Origin: Trematomus loennbergii
Lineage: Eukaryota; Chordata; Actinopteri; Perciformes; Nototheniidae
Direction: 5' to 3'
DNA: 64,000 nucleotides
NCBI GenBank assembly: GCA_012861695.1
Contig: JAAOOA010000049.1
Location: forward strand, 1,036,001 to 1,100,000
A program made the position numbers and the translations under genes. Shown piece by piece: positions 24,515 through 37,006 of this stretch. The notes beneath the pieces are model-generated. The model was not told the DNA's origin. It saw only the letters and a list, made by a program, of their open reading frames with translations, and ran no database searches. The stretch's first letter is position 1. Each line of letters begins with the position of its first letter.

Positions 24515-24800
24515 TATAAACCTTTGTTTAACCAGGTGGTCCCCTCTTTTTCAAGGGAGACCTGTCCAACATGGCAGCAAGTAGGTTACAACATGAAACA
24601 TAAAACAACAGATAACAAAACGACATCGTATTTAAAGGGCTACATTTACATACCTAGAGACATTGACAAGTACCAACAGTATCAATTATCATTGCACCTA
24701 TCCGAGCTTTGAAAACATGCAGTGGAACCAATTTGCTCAGTTTCAAATATTTTTGAAGACTGTTCCAAGTAACAGGAGCTGCGCACATAAAAGCTTTCTT
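24515..24800 (-). mobile_element. Interspersed repeat, probable LINE 3' end
   Basis: The block TTTAACCAGGTGGTCCCCTC then TTTTTCAAGGGAGACCTGTC is a recurrent fish repeat; on the minus strand it ends in a CCTGGTTAAACAAAGG tail resembling a retroposon 3' end. A 14 bp inverted pair (TGGAACCAATTTGC at about 24722 and its complement at about 24904) lies just beyond. Family not identified. Confidence 0.45.
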
Positions 24801-25089
24801 ACCTAGTCAGTCCTTGCACTTGGCACATGTCTTAATAAGATGTGTATTTATTCCACAACTAATGCTTAGCTTAAGTAGAATTCAAATAGTAAATTGAAAA
24901 ACTGCAAATTGGTTCCATATTGTGTCAGTTTTTATGGTTGCTCCCCATAATGCTGATTTGTATTCAATCCGAGGTTTTCCTAAATGTTTTGCCTGCTGCT
25001 CCCTCGATTGAAATGCCATCCTTCTCATTCTCAGGTCTCCAGACTTCCACTGGGCCTGTTTATGTAAAACTGACATGTCTTTTTGACAT

Positions 25090-26583
25090 CTGACTTTATT
25101 CTAGTATGTCTACACCGCATATTAATTATGTACATGGATTATTAATCCAGATTAACCCTGAGATTTACTCACCAGCCGGCCGACCACACAGCTCTGTGTC
25201 TCTGCTAATGAGTGATGGTACTCGACAGTGACCGCTCTCATTAGCTCTCGTGAGTCAGGCTCCAGCTCACACTGCTGATGATGCATTTCCACTGAGAGGA
25301 AAATAATGAGGTGCCTCTGAGCAGAGTTTCTCTCATAACGACCATTCACAGCTGTTTTATTTGCAAAGCATTGTGGTCTGGATGTGTAACAGCATCCTCT
25401 TAAGACTACTCAAAGATGAAGTAATTGTCAGTGTGTCAGTTTACTCTGCAGCTGTAAATCAGTGCTCACCACCTCACACCATTCCAACATTTCCTACTCA
25501 GTCAGAACTCTTGTTTTAGTTATGGTTTAGTTTAAAAACAGTACAGCTATAAAAATGTCCCCAAATAAAAGTTGAACAAAGGGCTTTAAAATGAGTCTGT
25601 ATCCTTGGCAAGTTTCTTTGGCCCCTGTTTACATCTGGCTTCAGTATAGTGCCGCACTTGTGCAGACACATTAGAGTCGACAAACATGCATAATTATAAA
25701 ATCCCTAAACACATATTTTAAACACTTTTAAAGTGAATCACTGAAGTCCTGTCCGATACTAAAATCCTGAACATTAAAACATGATCATGAAGAAATATTG
25801 CGCTGCAGGGATGATATATGTTTTAAGTCAACCGGTAAGTTAGCATTGTTCTGGTTTCCTTAACAAAATGCCATTGGAATTTGGATTATTGCAGAAATGA
25901 AGCTCGGCGACAAAGAAAAGTTTAGGATTCTTGCATGTTTCTTTGCCGAAAGAATCATCAAAAATGACCCCCACTTTAAGATTTTTAAACCTAAATGCAT
26001 TGGCCAAAATCAAAAGGCTAATGTTAGCATTACCCCGTGTCCAGTGTAATGAGGTAAAGTAGCCTCATTTAGCCACTGTTAGCCTCTGCCGGAAATGTAT
26101 TTTAGAAGCATTTCACATCTTTGAACAACAGATACAAATATCCTAAACGTGATCAAAGACCTTTTTTCAGTCAACAACCAAAAACCTATTCAGAGAAAGA
26201 TATTTAAGAGCTAAAATGCTAATGTAGCATTACCATGTATAGGACTAGTTCCTGTAGCACTTTATTAGCTGGATTAACTTCATAAACTCATACGTTAAAA
26301 CGTAATGAGAAACAACAATGACATGCCTAATCAGCTGTTTAGCTGACACTTTCACTCACCAAAAGAGAAGAGTAGCCCAAAGACTATAAGCTAACCATCC
26401 AAGCTAATGTAAATTAGTCCACATGTGCTTTACACAAGACAAACAGCTAGGGATGCAATATGTTAAACTGGCTGTCTGAGAGTATTAGAAAAATATAATG
26501 CTGCTGTCAAATTTGTAACACATCACGCATGATATGATTTTGACAGTTTTGCTAATCAGGCAGTTATCTGGCCTCAGTGGCTA

Positions 26584-26584
<1 letters not shown>
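25090..26584. other. Single-copy stretch with a possible regulatory element
   Basis: No exon or transposon recognised. At about 25150-25380 there is a GC-balanced block with CTAATGAG/CTCATTAG cores and ATTTGCAAAG, which could be a non-coding regulatory element. The rest is AT-rich. Confidence 0.3.
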
Positions 26585-26639
<55 letters not shown>

Positions 26640-26670
26640 ACACACACACAACACACACACACACACCACA

Positions 26671-26747
<77 letters not shown>

Positions 26748-26756
26748 ACACACACA

Positions 26757-26791
<35 letters not shown>
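26585..26791. repeat. (CA)n microsatellite, interrupted
   Basis: About 205 bp of CA with CACC/CAAC phase breaks in the left two thirds and two CAGACA steps near the right end. Confidence 0.97.
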
Positions 26792-26793
<2 letters not shown>

Positions 26794-28638
26794 CAGTGCA
26801 CTATAAATAAAAGGGGGAGGAACGGTTTTTCTCCAAGGCCTTGAGGTCATGTTCTATCAAGACTGGTGACTGATTTTCCAGGGCACTCCTATGAACATTC
26901 GCCCACATACACTTAGTGGGATGCATATAGAAAGCAGCACTACAAGTGACAGATGGTTGATGGAAATAAGTGAGGTTCATATGGGTGTAGACTAACATGT
27001 GCAATAACATGTGAGCAGATCTTGAAGTATATACCTAAAGCAAACATAGTGATTTTGTTTCCAGCTAAACAGGTCCTGTAGCATGATGATTTAGTGATAA
27101 CTTACTATAAACTCTCAGTTACTGACTATTTGTTTGTTTTCTTGACAAACTGTTGATCATGAGTGATCTCTTTTGTGGAGCAGTTTATCCTCTGACAGGA
27201 GAGGAATATTCAACTGGATGGTAGGCTAGGACTAATATGATATGATAGCCTCCTTAGTTTTGAACATAGTTTTCTGCGGGAGTACTTTATCCAACCAGTC
27301 ATCCCATCCTGTCACCCATGCAGGACGTAGGGCACTGACTGCATCATTAAGCCAAACAGAAGGCAGAATGATCTTTGAATTGTTCCTTGAGGGAATCTGT
27401 GGTTCACGCATTGGAATTTCAAGAAACAGAACAATGCAACACAGGAGAACATTTCACTCTACAGTACCTGGTGTGTGTTTCATTGTCAGTTGTATCCATA
27501 CGGCCGCAATTCAATTGCCTGACTTTATTTCCTCAATGGAAGCGTTGGTGTTTGAACCCTGTGACCCTCATCTCATCCTGGTGCCTTTCCGTCTTCCATT
27601 TGCTTCAGGCCACCTGCACTTCACACACGTGCACAAATACACACAACGAGGAACCGTGGAGGGCAGCTGGCTCCTCCACTCATCCAGCTGAGGTTTTAAC
27701 TTCCTCAGCCCCCCTTCCCACTCACAACATGTTAGAAACTGAACTAGCAAAGCCTTTCCCAAGAGGACAAAGACATTTTCATAATAGAGCTCCGTCACCA
27801 TCCAATAATGCTTTCATTCAAATTCAAATGTAGATCCAGAATTCAGGAGGGCTTAATGAGAAATGGCAAATTCAGCTAAAATGTCTTCGTCATTTCAATG
27901 AATTCCCCAATGAATAAAGATAGAGGCTTAGTAAAACAAGAGCCGACTCCCTGAGCTGATGTAATATGGTTATGCAATTTCTAAATCCACTTACATTTGA
28001 TCTGAGTGTTAAAGAGAACTTAGCCTTCAGTAGCCTTTTCAGTTTGTGTGCTTTTTGGGCTTCTTACCACTAAAGCATGACCTTCCCCTGAGTCAATCAG
28101 TCGATATTCTACTCTGTTTCACTTGCAGAAGAAAACATGGCTCAAAGGAAATAGAAACAGACTCTCTGGTGACCTTAACATTGTGTTTGTGCTTTCTAAG
28201 ACTCTTTCCAATTTCTTATCAGGCTTTAAGGACCGTTGTGGCCCCCTTTTTGTTCTCCAACTAGCGGCTGGCCGGGGGCGGGGGGTATAGATCGTCGTTG
28301 TTCATGCTGTCGTTGCTCCACATCAATTCCGTGCTTTTACAAGAGCTCAGGAGTTAACCTGCTGCACTGCTAGATAATGGATAAAGTGGACAGGCGACCT
28401 ACAAGTGACACAAACAGTCACCATGAGGCTCACAGCTCCACATTGACCACACAAAAGTACTTCATATGAGAAAAAAGAACTCATCACCTTGGCTTTTGTA
28501 TTAAAAATTACTTTCAGTATCTAGTTCATATCACTGTATTCCGTTAATTTGCTTTGCTTAAATAATAAAAAAAGTAATGAAGGTAAGAGGTTAGCTCCTC
28601 ATATTTTTCAATTAAGTAAGGATTGATATTCCATTGTA
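26792..28638. other. Unique stretch; overlapping long frames judged non-coding
   Basis: Two overlapping plus-strand open frames (27242-27691, 149 codons; 27375-27833, 152 codons) have no recognisable domain, biased codon use or splice context, and lie in two frames over the same bases. I treat them as chance. Confidence 0.4.
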
Positions 28639-29187
28639 AGGGTTGGGAGTGTTACTCTAAAAATATATTCTGTTACAATTACTATTCGCATGTAAAGTGT
28701 TTTAATCAGTAACGTAATCTGAGTGTCACGAAATAAAGTATGGAGGATTACCTCAATATCAAATGCAATGCAAAAAAATACAAGAGGAAAGAAATATCAA
28801 TACAATGTTTTTTTCTTAAGTGTATTATGTAAGACAACAATGTGAACTTAGAAAAGAGGAAATCAAGCTGTTTTAGTTTAATACATAAATTAAAAGCAAA
28901 CAGTATTTGTTTTAATAAATCAGGCGTCTACCTACTGGCATTAAAAAAAAAAAAAAAAATGGAATTAACCCAGATGAAAACCAAAAAGAAAATGCACACT
29001 GTTCATCTACATAATAATGAATACATTTGTATTTTTAAATGTATTGTAACATTGTATTCCTGCTTTTAAATTGTTTTTAAATGCACCAGTAATCTGATTG
29101 CATCTCTTTTTAATGTAACTGTGAGTGATTCCTTTTTTGGATCCTGATGACGTAATCCTGTTCCATGTAATCTGTTACTCCCCAAAT
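28639..29187 (+). mobile_element. hAT-like non-autonomous element, copy 1
   Basis: It starts AGGGTTGGGAGTGTTACTCT and ends ATGTAATCTGTTACTCCCC, an imperfect inverted pair. The interior (for example GATTACCTCAATATCAAATG and TATGTAAGACAACAATGTG) matches in reverse the element at 38528-39101. It has a 17 bp A run at 28943-28960. No coding capacity and no clean target duplication. Confidence 0.65.
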
Positions 29188-30964
29188 GGTACCACAAACC
29201 GTTCATAGACCTATGAACATTTCTACTTAACAATCAGTGGGCCACAAAATCATTAGGATTCAGCTGCTGGGGCCCATAAATATCCACTGAAGATAGTATG
29301 ACATATTCTAGCACATAAAAGATTTAACCTCAGGGTTCCTCCAGAGGCAAATGTGAAGCCCTCAGTGCTTTTTATGGTAATGTTTTCATTGGATATTGAC
29401 GTTTCATGTGTACAATTAGAAGCTTGACTTTATGGTGGTGCTAGACCAAGAGATTACTACAATCACGAGCAATCATCCTCTGGGGACCCTGAATATTGAC
29501 ACAAACCAGAACAGTGAAGGATTTGCAATTTGTCTTTGTCCTAGAGCTTTATTGTTGTTAAATCTCATCAATGAGACGCACTGTTGCACTGCTGACCTGT
29601 TCCTGAGATTACTTTCACTCAATCCCATACTGTTCCGTTCTGCTGCAAAAACACTAAATAATACATATTTAGACTAGAGCCAAATGCAGATTCACCCGCG
29701 GCGGGATATAGTTTAAAAAACAAATTCTCCTGTTTTTGAAACGTTTGTTAAAAATCTGCATTAACCAACTGTTTGAATAACTGAAACTGTTTACATGTGA
29801 CATGCTTGATTCAAAAGTTAACCTAAACCCGCTCTAACTATAGGCTTTATTAAGGAGGGAGGTCTTCAACACTCCCTTGAAAAGCATACATAACATTTGT
29901 ATTTCTGCATAATAATTCCCATCAATGCATTGTTTCTATTCCCTAGCCATGGTTATGTTTTACATAATGATAGAAATAGGTATTGTACAGTCCCCAGCCC
30001 CCTACTGTACTGTAACGACTGTATAGAGCCCTCTGACGTCCCTCAGGTCCCTAATGCCCCCCCCCCCCCACTACCAACCCAAACACATGCAAACACATTT
30101 AGGAGACCAACACACTGGTCTGTATGGACTGCTTCCTCCTATGTTACTTCTAGCGGTGTCAGTGATGGTCTGAGTGTGTGTGTGAAACCGTCCTGTTGCC
30201 CTCTAGATGGTGACTCAGTGGACAGCTACTGTAGCATGCCCAAAGCTCATCCAGGCAGCAGGAGGTGTTGCACGCTAATGTACAGAGAAGAGGGCGGCGG
30301 GTAAATGGAGCTTGACTTTTGGTGGAGGCTCAGGTTGGGATGCAGCTGCTGGGGTTCTGGTTTTGTTGAAAAGGGGCTCTGTACAAAAGAACAGAGGTTT
30401 GTCGGTTCCTGCCTCATGAAACATGCATGAGGTGAGACAATTCACAATGTAGTCCTATAATATTCATGAGGTAGCTGAACGTTGCGGAAAATGTTTTAAA
30501 CTGTGTTCTGTATTTTAAGGTGCTGTTAAAAAAGAGTTGAATTTAGGGCCACATCTCTGATGTTTGGATCTCTGGTGTATTCTTCTTCTATGAAGTTGAA
30601 ACTGCATTCCTTCAATCTGTGATGCAAGCTTTTTGATACAAATGTGTCATCTCACTATGACATCTTATGCGTTATTCGGACAGACTTATCCAAGCTCCTC
30701 CAGAGCCAAATGATCATGATTAATACACTGAATGTAGAAATGTGTAAGATTGGTTGAGGTAATAGATTGGCCCTTAAAGAAATGTATTACTCACACAAAA
30801 ATCGACAGAAAACATAATTATGTTAAAGGCATCAAATGTTACAACTGCTCTTTGATTTAGCTTTTATCCCTCAATTTCCAAAATAAAAAAAGTTCATTAT
30901 TACATATGTTTGGCACATCAATGTATCTACATTTTATATTAGATATTAGTTCATAATTATAATA
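29188..30964. other. Unique stretch, no gene seen
   Basis: No exon or element recognised. A C-homopolymer of about 13 lies at 30057-30069. The 135-codon frame at 29897-30304 crosses it and has no motif. Confidence 0.4.
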
Positions 30965-30968
30965 TTAA

Positions 30969-32992
30969 AGGGGCCCTATTTTGCGTTTGGGTTTTTTTTT
31001 CCCCAAAAAAGTACGTTAAAGTAGAGACACTACATACTGATATACACCTGAACATCAGCAGGAGAGGACTCTTTAAAGTAGAGACATTACATACTGATAT
31101 ACACCTGAACATCAGCAGGAGAGGACTCTTTAAAGTAGAGACACTACATACTGATATACACCTGAACATCAGCAGGAGAGGTCTCTTTAAAGTAGAGACA
31201 CTACATACTGATATACACCTGAACATCAGCAGGAGAGGACTCTTTAAAGTAGAGACACTACATACTGATATACACCTGAACATCAGCAGGAGAGGACTCT
31301 TTAAAGTAGAGACACTACATACTGATATACACCTGAACATCAGCAGGAGAGGACTCTTTAAAGTAGAGACACTACATACTGATATACACCTGAACATCAG
31401 CAGGAGAGGACTCTTTAAAGTAGAGACACTACATACTGATATACACCTGAACATCAGCAGGAGAGGACTCTTTAAAGTAGAGACACTACATACTGATATA
31501 CACCTGAACATCAGCAGGAGAGGACTCTTTAAAGTAGAACATTACATACTGATATACACCTGAACATCAGCAGGAGAGGACTCTTTAAAGTAGAGACACT
31601 ACATACTGATATACACCTGAACATCAGCAGGAGAGGACTCTTTAAAGTAGATCATACATACTGATATACCCGAACATCAGCAGGAGAGGACTCTTTAAAG
31701 TAGAGACACTACATACTGATATACACCTGAACATCAGCAGGAGAGGACTCTTTAAAGTAGAGACACTACATACTGATATACACCTGAACATCAGCAGGAG
31801 AGGACTCTTTAAAGTAGAGACACTACATACTGATATACACCTGAACATCAGCAGGAGAGGACTCTTTAAAGTAGAGACACTACATACTGATATACACCTG
31901 AACATCAGCAGGAGAGGACTCTTTAAAGTAGAGACACTACATACTGATATACACCTGAACATCAGCAGGAGAGGACTCTTTAAGTAGAGACACTACATAC
32001 TGATATACACCTGAACATCAGCAGGAGAGGACTCTTTAAAGTAGAGACACTACATACTGATATACACCTGAACATCAGCAGGAGAGGACTCTTTAAAGTA
32101 GAGACACTACATACTGATATACACCTGAACATCAGCAGGAGAGGACTCTTTAAAGTAGAGACACTACATACTGATATACACCTGAACATCAGCAGGAGAG
32201 GACTCTTTAAAGTAGAGACACTACATACTGATATACACCTGAACATCAGCAGGAGAGGACTCTTTAAAGTAGAGACACTACATACTGATATACACCTGAA
32301 CATCAGCAGGAGAGGACTCTTTAAAGTAGAGACACTACATACTGATATACACCTGAACATCAGCAGGAGAGGACTCTTTAAAGTAGAGACACTACATACT
32401 GATATACACCTGAACATCAGCAGGAGAGGACTCTTTAAAGTAGAGACACTACATACTGATATACACCTGAACATCAGCAGGAGAGGACTCTTTAAAGTAG
32501 ACACTACATACTGATATACACCTGAACATCAGCAGGAGAGGACTCTTTAAAGTAGAGACACTACATACTGATATACACCTGAACATCAGCAGGAGAGGAC
32601 TCTTTAAAGTAGAGACACTACATACTGATATACACCTGAACATCAGCAGGAGAGGACTCTTTAAAGTAGAGACACTACATACTGATATACACCTGAACAT
32701 CAGCAGGAGAGGACTCTTTAAAGTAGAGACACTACATACTGATATACACCTGAACATCAGCAGGAGAGGACTCTTTAAGTAGAGACACTACATACTGATA
32801 TACACCTGAACATCAGCAGGAGAGGACTCTTTAAAGTAGAGACACTACATACTGATATACACCTGAACATCAGCAGGAGAGGACTCTTTAAAGTAGAGAC
32901 ACTACATACTGATATACACCTGAACATCAGCAGGAGAGGACTCTTTAAAGTAGAGACACTAAATACTGATATGATTACAGAATAGGGCCCCC
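30969..32992 (+). mobile_element. TTAA-type element carrying a minisatellite
   Basis: The ends AGGGGCCCTATT and AATAGGGCCCCC are inverted repeats, each bordered outside by TTAA (30965-30968 and 32993-32996). TTAA duplication is the mark of piggyBac and Kolobok superfamilies; which one applies is not decided here. Almost all of the 2 kb interior is a 57 bp tandem array. Without the array the element would be about 70 bp plus one unit, so the array dominates its length. Confidence 0.8.
31021..32972. repeat. 57 bp minisatellite, 34 full copies plus a partial
   Basis: The unit starts GTAGAGACACTACATACTGA and ends GACTCTTTAAA. Most neighbouring copies are identical; exceptions are a copy with GGTCTC near 31175, and shortened copies starting at 31534, 31647 (53 bp), 31928, 32497 (55 bp) and 32723. 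Since 57 is a multiple of three, the minus strand reads FRCISVCSVSTLKSPLLLM repeatedly, giving long but meaningless open frames broken at the shortened copies. The GTAGAGACACTA block is also present inverted in related TTAA elements (53564, 62268), so the unit came from the element's own interior. Confidence 0.97.
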
Positions 32993-32996
32993 TTAA

Positions 32997-33980
32997 AGGA
33001 GAGGTGTCATGGCCATTTCCACTGATCATAATTCCATTGTTGAGGTATACTAGAATAGATTTATACTGTGCATCTCTCCAAACTCACATTGGTTTCTCAT
33101 ACAGCATCTCTCCAAACTCACATTGGTTTCTCATACAGCATCTCTCCAAACTCACATTGGTTTCTCATACAGCATCTCTCCAAACTCACATTGGTTTCTC
33201 ATACAGCATCTCTCCAAACTCACATTGGTTTCTCATACAGCATCTCTCCAAACTCACATTGGTTTCTCAAACAGCATCTCTGTAAACTACGTGTATTCAC
33301 TGAATTTCACTCTCTGCCTTTAACGGCTCGTTGTAGCTCCAATAGCTCCAGCCCCCACCCTCCCTGTGAGCACAGTGTGCTCTGATTGGTCAGGACGTTG
33401 TGAATCGCGCTGAGCTCCGTGGAGGTGTTGTTTCCTTGTTAGCGATACACAGCCAAACACAGCCAAACTCATCCTGAGCACACACAAAGTCACAGCCGAA
33501 GTAAAAACAATAAGTGTGGCTTGATATTGAGTAAGAAAAAGGTTGATAAACTCTGAGAGAATGGGTCTGCAGAGAGAATTTTGCCGCGATCTCAACTGTC
33601 TGTTATCAGCCTGCAGCCAGGGAGGATAAATCAGCTGAGCTCCCTGCACACAGATGTGTGTGTGAGGAAGTCCGTGGATTGGTCAATTTGGACCAATCAG
33701 CGGGGTCTTAACGTAACGGCTCCGCGGACGTAACGTAACGGCTCCACGGATTGGTCCATTTCGTTCCGGGTACGGTTGACATCATGCCGTCGCGGAAGAA
33801 TCAAATGGACAATGACGTATCTCCAACGAGGCATTTTGGGGAGGTATTTTCTGTGTTAGAGTTTTACTCGCTACAGGGTGTACTTTGAGGGTTTTGACTC
33901 TGCACACCGTTTACATGCATAAAAACCTTCATAACACACAAGGGGACGGGTAATAACCGGAAAAGCATGACACCTCTCCT
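32997..33980. mobile_element. TTAA-type MITE sharing its left TTAA with the neighbour
   Basis: The ends AGGAGAGGTGTCATG and CATGACACCTCTCCT are perfect 15 bp inverted repeats, flanked by TTAA at 32993-32996 and 33981-33984. The left TTAA is also the right TTAA of 30969-32992. It contains a 34 bp tandem repeat (33071-33280) and GC-rich blocks with CCGCGGACGTAACG. An internal fragment of the same family occurs at 5637-5755. Confidence 0.85.
33071..33280. repeat. 34 bp tandem repeat, six copies plus a partial
   Basis: The unit CATCTCTCCAAACTCACATT plus 14 bp restarts at 33071, 33105, 33139, 33173, 33207 and 33241; a diverged partial copy starts at 33275. Copies are identical except the last full one (TCAAACAG instead of TCATACAG). 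Confidence 0.96.
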
Positions 33981-34257
33981 TTAAGATCTGATGGACCTTT
34001 ATTGGTCCACTTAAGGAAATTAAGGTGTTATAGCAGAAACAGAATAAGAGTTCACGCAAGGATAATAAAATACAAATATGAGTATTTAAACAACCGTTTG
34101 CATACAAATATTACAACAACAAAGGTAAAACACTAAACAGATGAATTATATGGATGTTAGTTAAAATGGTTAAATATATTGTATGTGAAGGGTCATATTT
34201 TAGATTTCAGGTACCCAGTTCTACTCTTGGCAGACTTTCCTAGAAGTTGCAGCCGTA

Positions 34258-34432
<175 letters not shown>

Positions 34433-34699
34433 TTCCATCATAAGTTGGAGGCTGCCTCCTCTCCCGCTGGCCTCCAATGCAAATCATAAAAGTGGTCTCC
34501 TCTCTTGTTTCTGTTCTGCTCCCCCGTGTGTCTCCCCCTCTCTTGCCGACTGATGGGACAACCCCTCCATGCCTGGCTGGTCCTCTCCTTCAGAAGCTGA
34601 GCGCTGAATAAAACATGCGCACCACACGCTGCTGCTCTTTGCTACTTGCAAATCACAGCCACCTTGCCTCCTCTCGCACCCCCCCTTTATCTCAGCACA

Positions 34700-34986
34700 T
34701 GCATTTCAGTCCATTTCTTCTCTCTGCTTCCTCCTCCCATTTCCCCCCTACCCTTTCATCTCTCTCTTCTTCTCTCCCTCCCTTCCTCCTCCGTCTAAAA
34801 GCGCTCGTTCTCCCAGGTGATCGGCTTTGAAACCAGTGCTCCCCCCAGCTCTCATCCGAGAGCCGTGAGTGGTTAACTGCACTGAGCGTGCTCCCAAAGC
34901 ACTCTGGGCAACTCCCCCCCCCCCTTCCCTCCTGTACAGTAGAGGCAGAAGAAGAAATGTGTAAGCCCACACTATTGTCTTTGCAG
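34700..34986. other. Pyrimidine-rich sequence upstream of the candidate exon
   Basis: 34715-34800 is strongly C/T-rich on the plus strand. It leads to the polypyrimidine-AG TATTGTCTTTGCAG at 34973-34986, a plausible splice acceptor. A promoter here is possible but no TATA or initiator is convincing. Confidence 0.25.
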
Positions 34987-35294
34987 ATTCCCGTCACACT
35001 AGATCCAGAGAGGATGGGCTTTCATGAAGACGGAGAGCAAGGAGAGAGGAAGACTGTGTAGGAAAGGTGGATTTAAAAAAAAGATAGGATATAGGCAAGT
35101 TCCCCCAAAAGCGTTTCCTGTCACACCTTGGATGATGATAGCCACAGGGCGAGGCAGGAGAGGAGCAGCCCTCCAGGTGGTTAGTGAGAAGCCATCTCCT
35201 CCGTCCCTGTTTTAGCAGCACATGGAGCTCCGTCTCTTTTGGGAATACACCAATGGACAGCTCCGGCAATATCCGAAGCCTGAGCCCAGAGCAA
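34987..35294 (+). CDS. Candidate 5' exon of an unidentified host gene
   Basis: The stretch is bounded by a good acceptor (TTTGCAG, ending 34986) and a strong donor (GCAAG/GTAAGAG, junction at 35294/35295). After an in-frame TAG at 35139 the first ATG in one frame is 35253, giving MDSSGNIRSLSPEQ then splicing. A second ATG at 35222 (MELRLFWEYTNGQ) is in another frame, and an upstream short frame MMIATGRGRR... ends at TAG before them. The layout (long 5' UTR, upstream ORF, short coding start, donor) is what a first coding exon looks like. I do not recognise the protein and see no second exon in the window; the call rests on splice signals only. Confidence 0.3.
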
Positions 35295-35611
35295 GGTAAG
35301 AGAGTCCACTCTTCACACTTTACTTTACATGCAGCTGTGCAGAAGTAGGCCAGCTCAGGATGGAAGCTCCGTGTGCTCGCTGGAGGTGAAAGAGGACGAG
35401 TGACAGCAGAGTAGATTCTACTCTCTTCAGCCTCCCAACTCCTCTTCCTTTCCTCTCATGTAAACAACTCAGCCTTTGAGTTTGACTTCTTTTCTGTTTC
35501 ACTTTGTTCACTTGATTGATTGTTCAGACATGGACTGCCACCTTCTTTGTTTTTGTCCCTCGCTTAACATGCTCATATGCAAATGTTCCACCCCCTGCTA
35601 AACTTATAATG

Positions 35612-35985
35612 CTGCGTTCCATTTACATTGGAAGTGGAAAGTCGGAACTGGGAGTGACCTTATGCCTTAGTTGACTGCGTTCCACAAAACGTTCTCTTTA
35701 TTTACAGCTTTAGCAGTCACCTCGGGTTAGCAATTGTTAGCAATATCGGTTGATAACTACGCTTGCAAACATCGGAGCAACATATCTAAGGAGCAGTGCA
35801 TGTGTACAGTTGATTTAATGACACAGAAGAGCTAGAAATATGCGGAGACACATTTTGAATGACGGGTATGGCGAGGTATCTCCAAGGTTCCAAGTAGGAA
35901 GTACGAACACAGGGGGCGTTCCAGTTAAAAATGTCTGTCTGGGAACTCAGATATTCCCACTTCCAAGTACAACTGGAACCCACTA
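35612..35985. mobile_element. TIR MITE, TGCTGCGTTCCA type
   Basis: The left end ATGCTGCGTTCCATTTACAT...TGGAAGTGG is mirrored by the right end TTCCCACTTCCAAGTACAACTGGAACCC with mismatches. TATA-like bases border both sides, but a clear duplication cannot be fixed. The terminal TGCTGCGTTC is shared with the element at 54132-54910. No coding capacity. Confidence 0.6.
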
Positions 35986-36950
35986 TAGATCTTTCAAAAG
36001 AAGCTCCTGCTGAAGATTGCATCCGGCTCTTGGATTGGATGTGACTCTTTTGTTTTTCTTTTGCTGTCACTCGCTTTCAAACACATCACCAGGCTAACCC
36101 TGTTTTAAAGGTGATCACCTGGAAGGCAGTGAGCTAACAAGCTGCTTTCAAAGAACACTTTCCATATAGAGTCCCATTTCTCTGTCAGCCTCAGCATCAG
36201 AGAGCAGAGACAGCGAGGGGGGAGAACAGAAGGTGAAGCAGGCAAAATGAAGTCATCTATCTTTGACAACTCCCCATCAGGGCTCACCGACTCCTCCGCC
36301 CCCTTTCATCCTCCTCCCATTCTTGCCAGCATTCCCACAAGACCCAGTAACCATAGAGCGCGTCATTAGTGCTGGATGGCCTCGGCTCACAGAGCAGAGC
36401 ATTGGTAATCACACCTCCACAATGCCATGCAATAATGCCTACACTGCTGCTCCATGCTAGCACTGTGTAGGATGCAAAGTGTCTGCTATAACATGAGCTT
36501 ACTTAAGAATAATTAATACTCCTCAGAGGTACACTACTGCATTGGAACTTAACTGGCCTGGATCACCACTAATACGACAGATGTGGTGTATCTCGATTGA
36601 TTAGATACTCCTCCTTGAATGGATGTTTGTGTGCACTTTAAGACCTGTAAACTTTTAATGGACCACACTTCTTATTAAGTAGGCTTTATGCTGTCACAGG
36701 TTCACCAATCAATTCGGATTTATCTTCTGGGCAGAAACCACATTGGCCAGAAATGTTCTTCTTCTTGTCAACGCTGTCAAAGATGGAGTTTGAGCTCATG
36801 TTCTTTCCCCAAGGTCATGTGACTTGTCACTGTTCTGTCATTGGTCAGTTAGGAATGTTAGGACTTGGTCAGTGAAGTGATAGGAATTGTTAAGAATTGT
36901 TAGGACTTGTGTAAGCAGTCCAATTGCCGGAGGCCCATATGTCAGCATGT

Positions 36951-37006
36951 GTGATTCTGATTCCCTTTGTGGGATGAATAAAGGAAATTCTTATTCTGAT
37001 TCAACC
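36951..37006 (+). mobile_element. LINE/SINE 3' tail fragment
   Basis: GATTCCCTTTGTGGGATGAA then TAAAGGAAATTCTTATTCTG is the plus-strand form of the fish L2-type 3' terminus, ending in TTCTGA-like repeats. Only the tail remains recognisable. Confidence 0.5.

Noticed and set aside
27242..27833. Two overlapping ~150-codon plus-strand frames
   Set aside because: Different frames over the same bases, no domain, no splice or codon signal; consistent with chance.
31021..32972. Regularly spaced repeat array considered as CRISPR
   Set aside because: The 57 bp units are contiguous with no unique spacers, and the context is a eukaryotic transposon.
30957..33029. Long minus-strand open frames with FRCISVCSVSTLKS repeats
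   Set aside because: They are translations of a 57 bp minisatellite whose length is a multiple of three; shortened copies break the frame.
35222..35294. Alternative start MELRLFWEYTNGQ in the candidate exon
   Set aside because: Neither ATG can be preferred with certainty; the later one follows an in-frame stop and starts a shorter frame into the donor, so I describe both and name neither.
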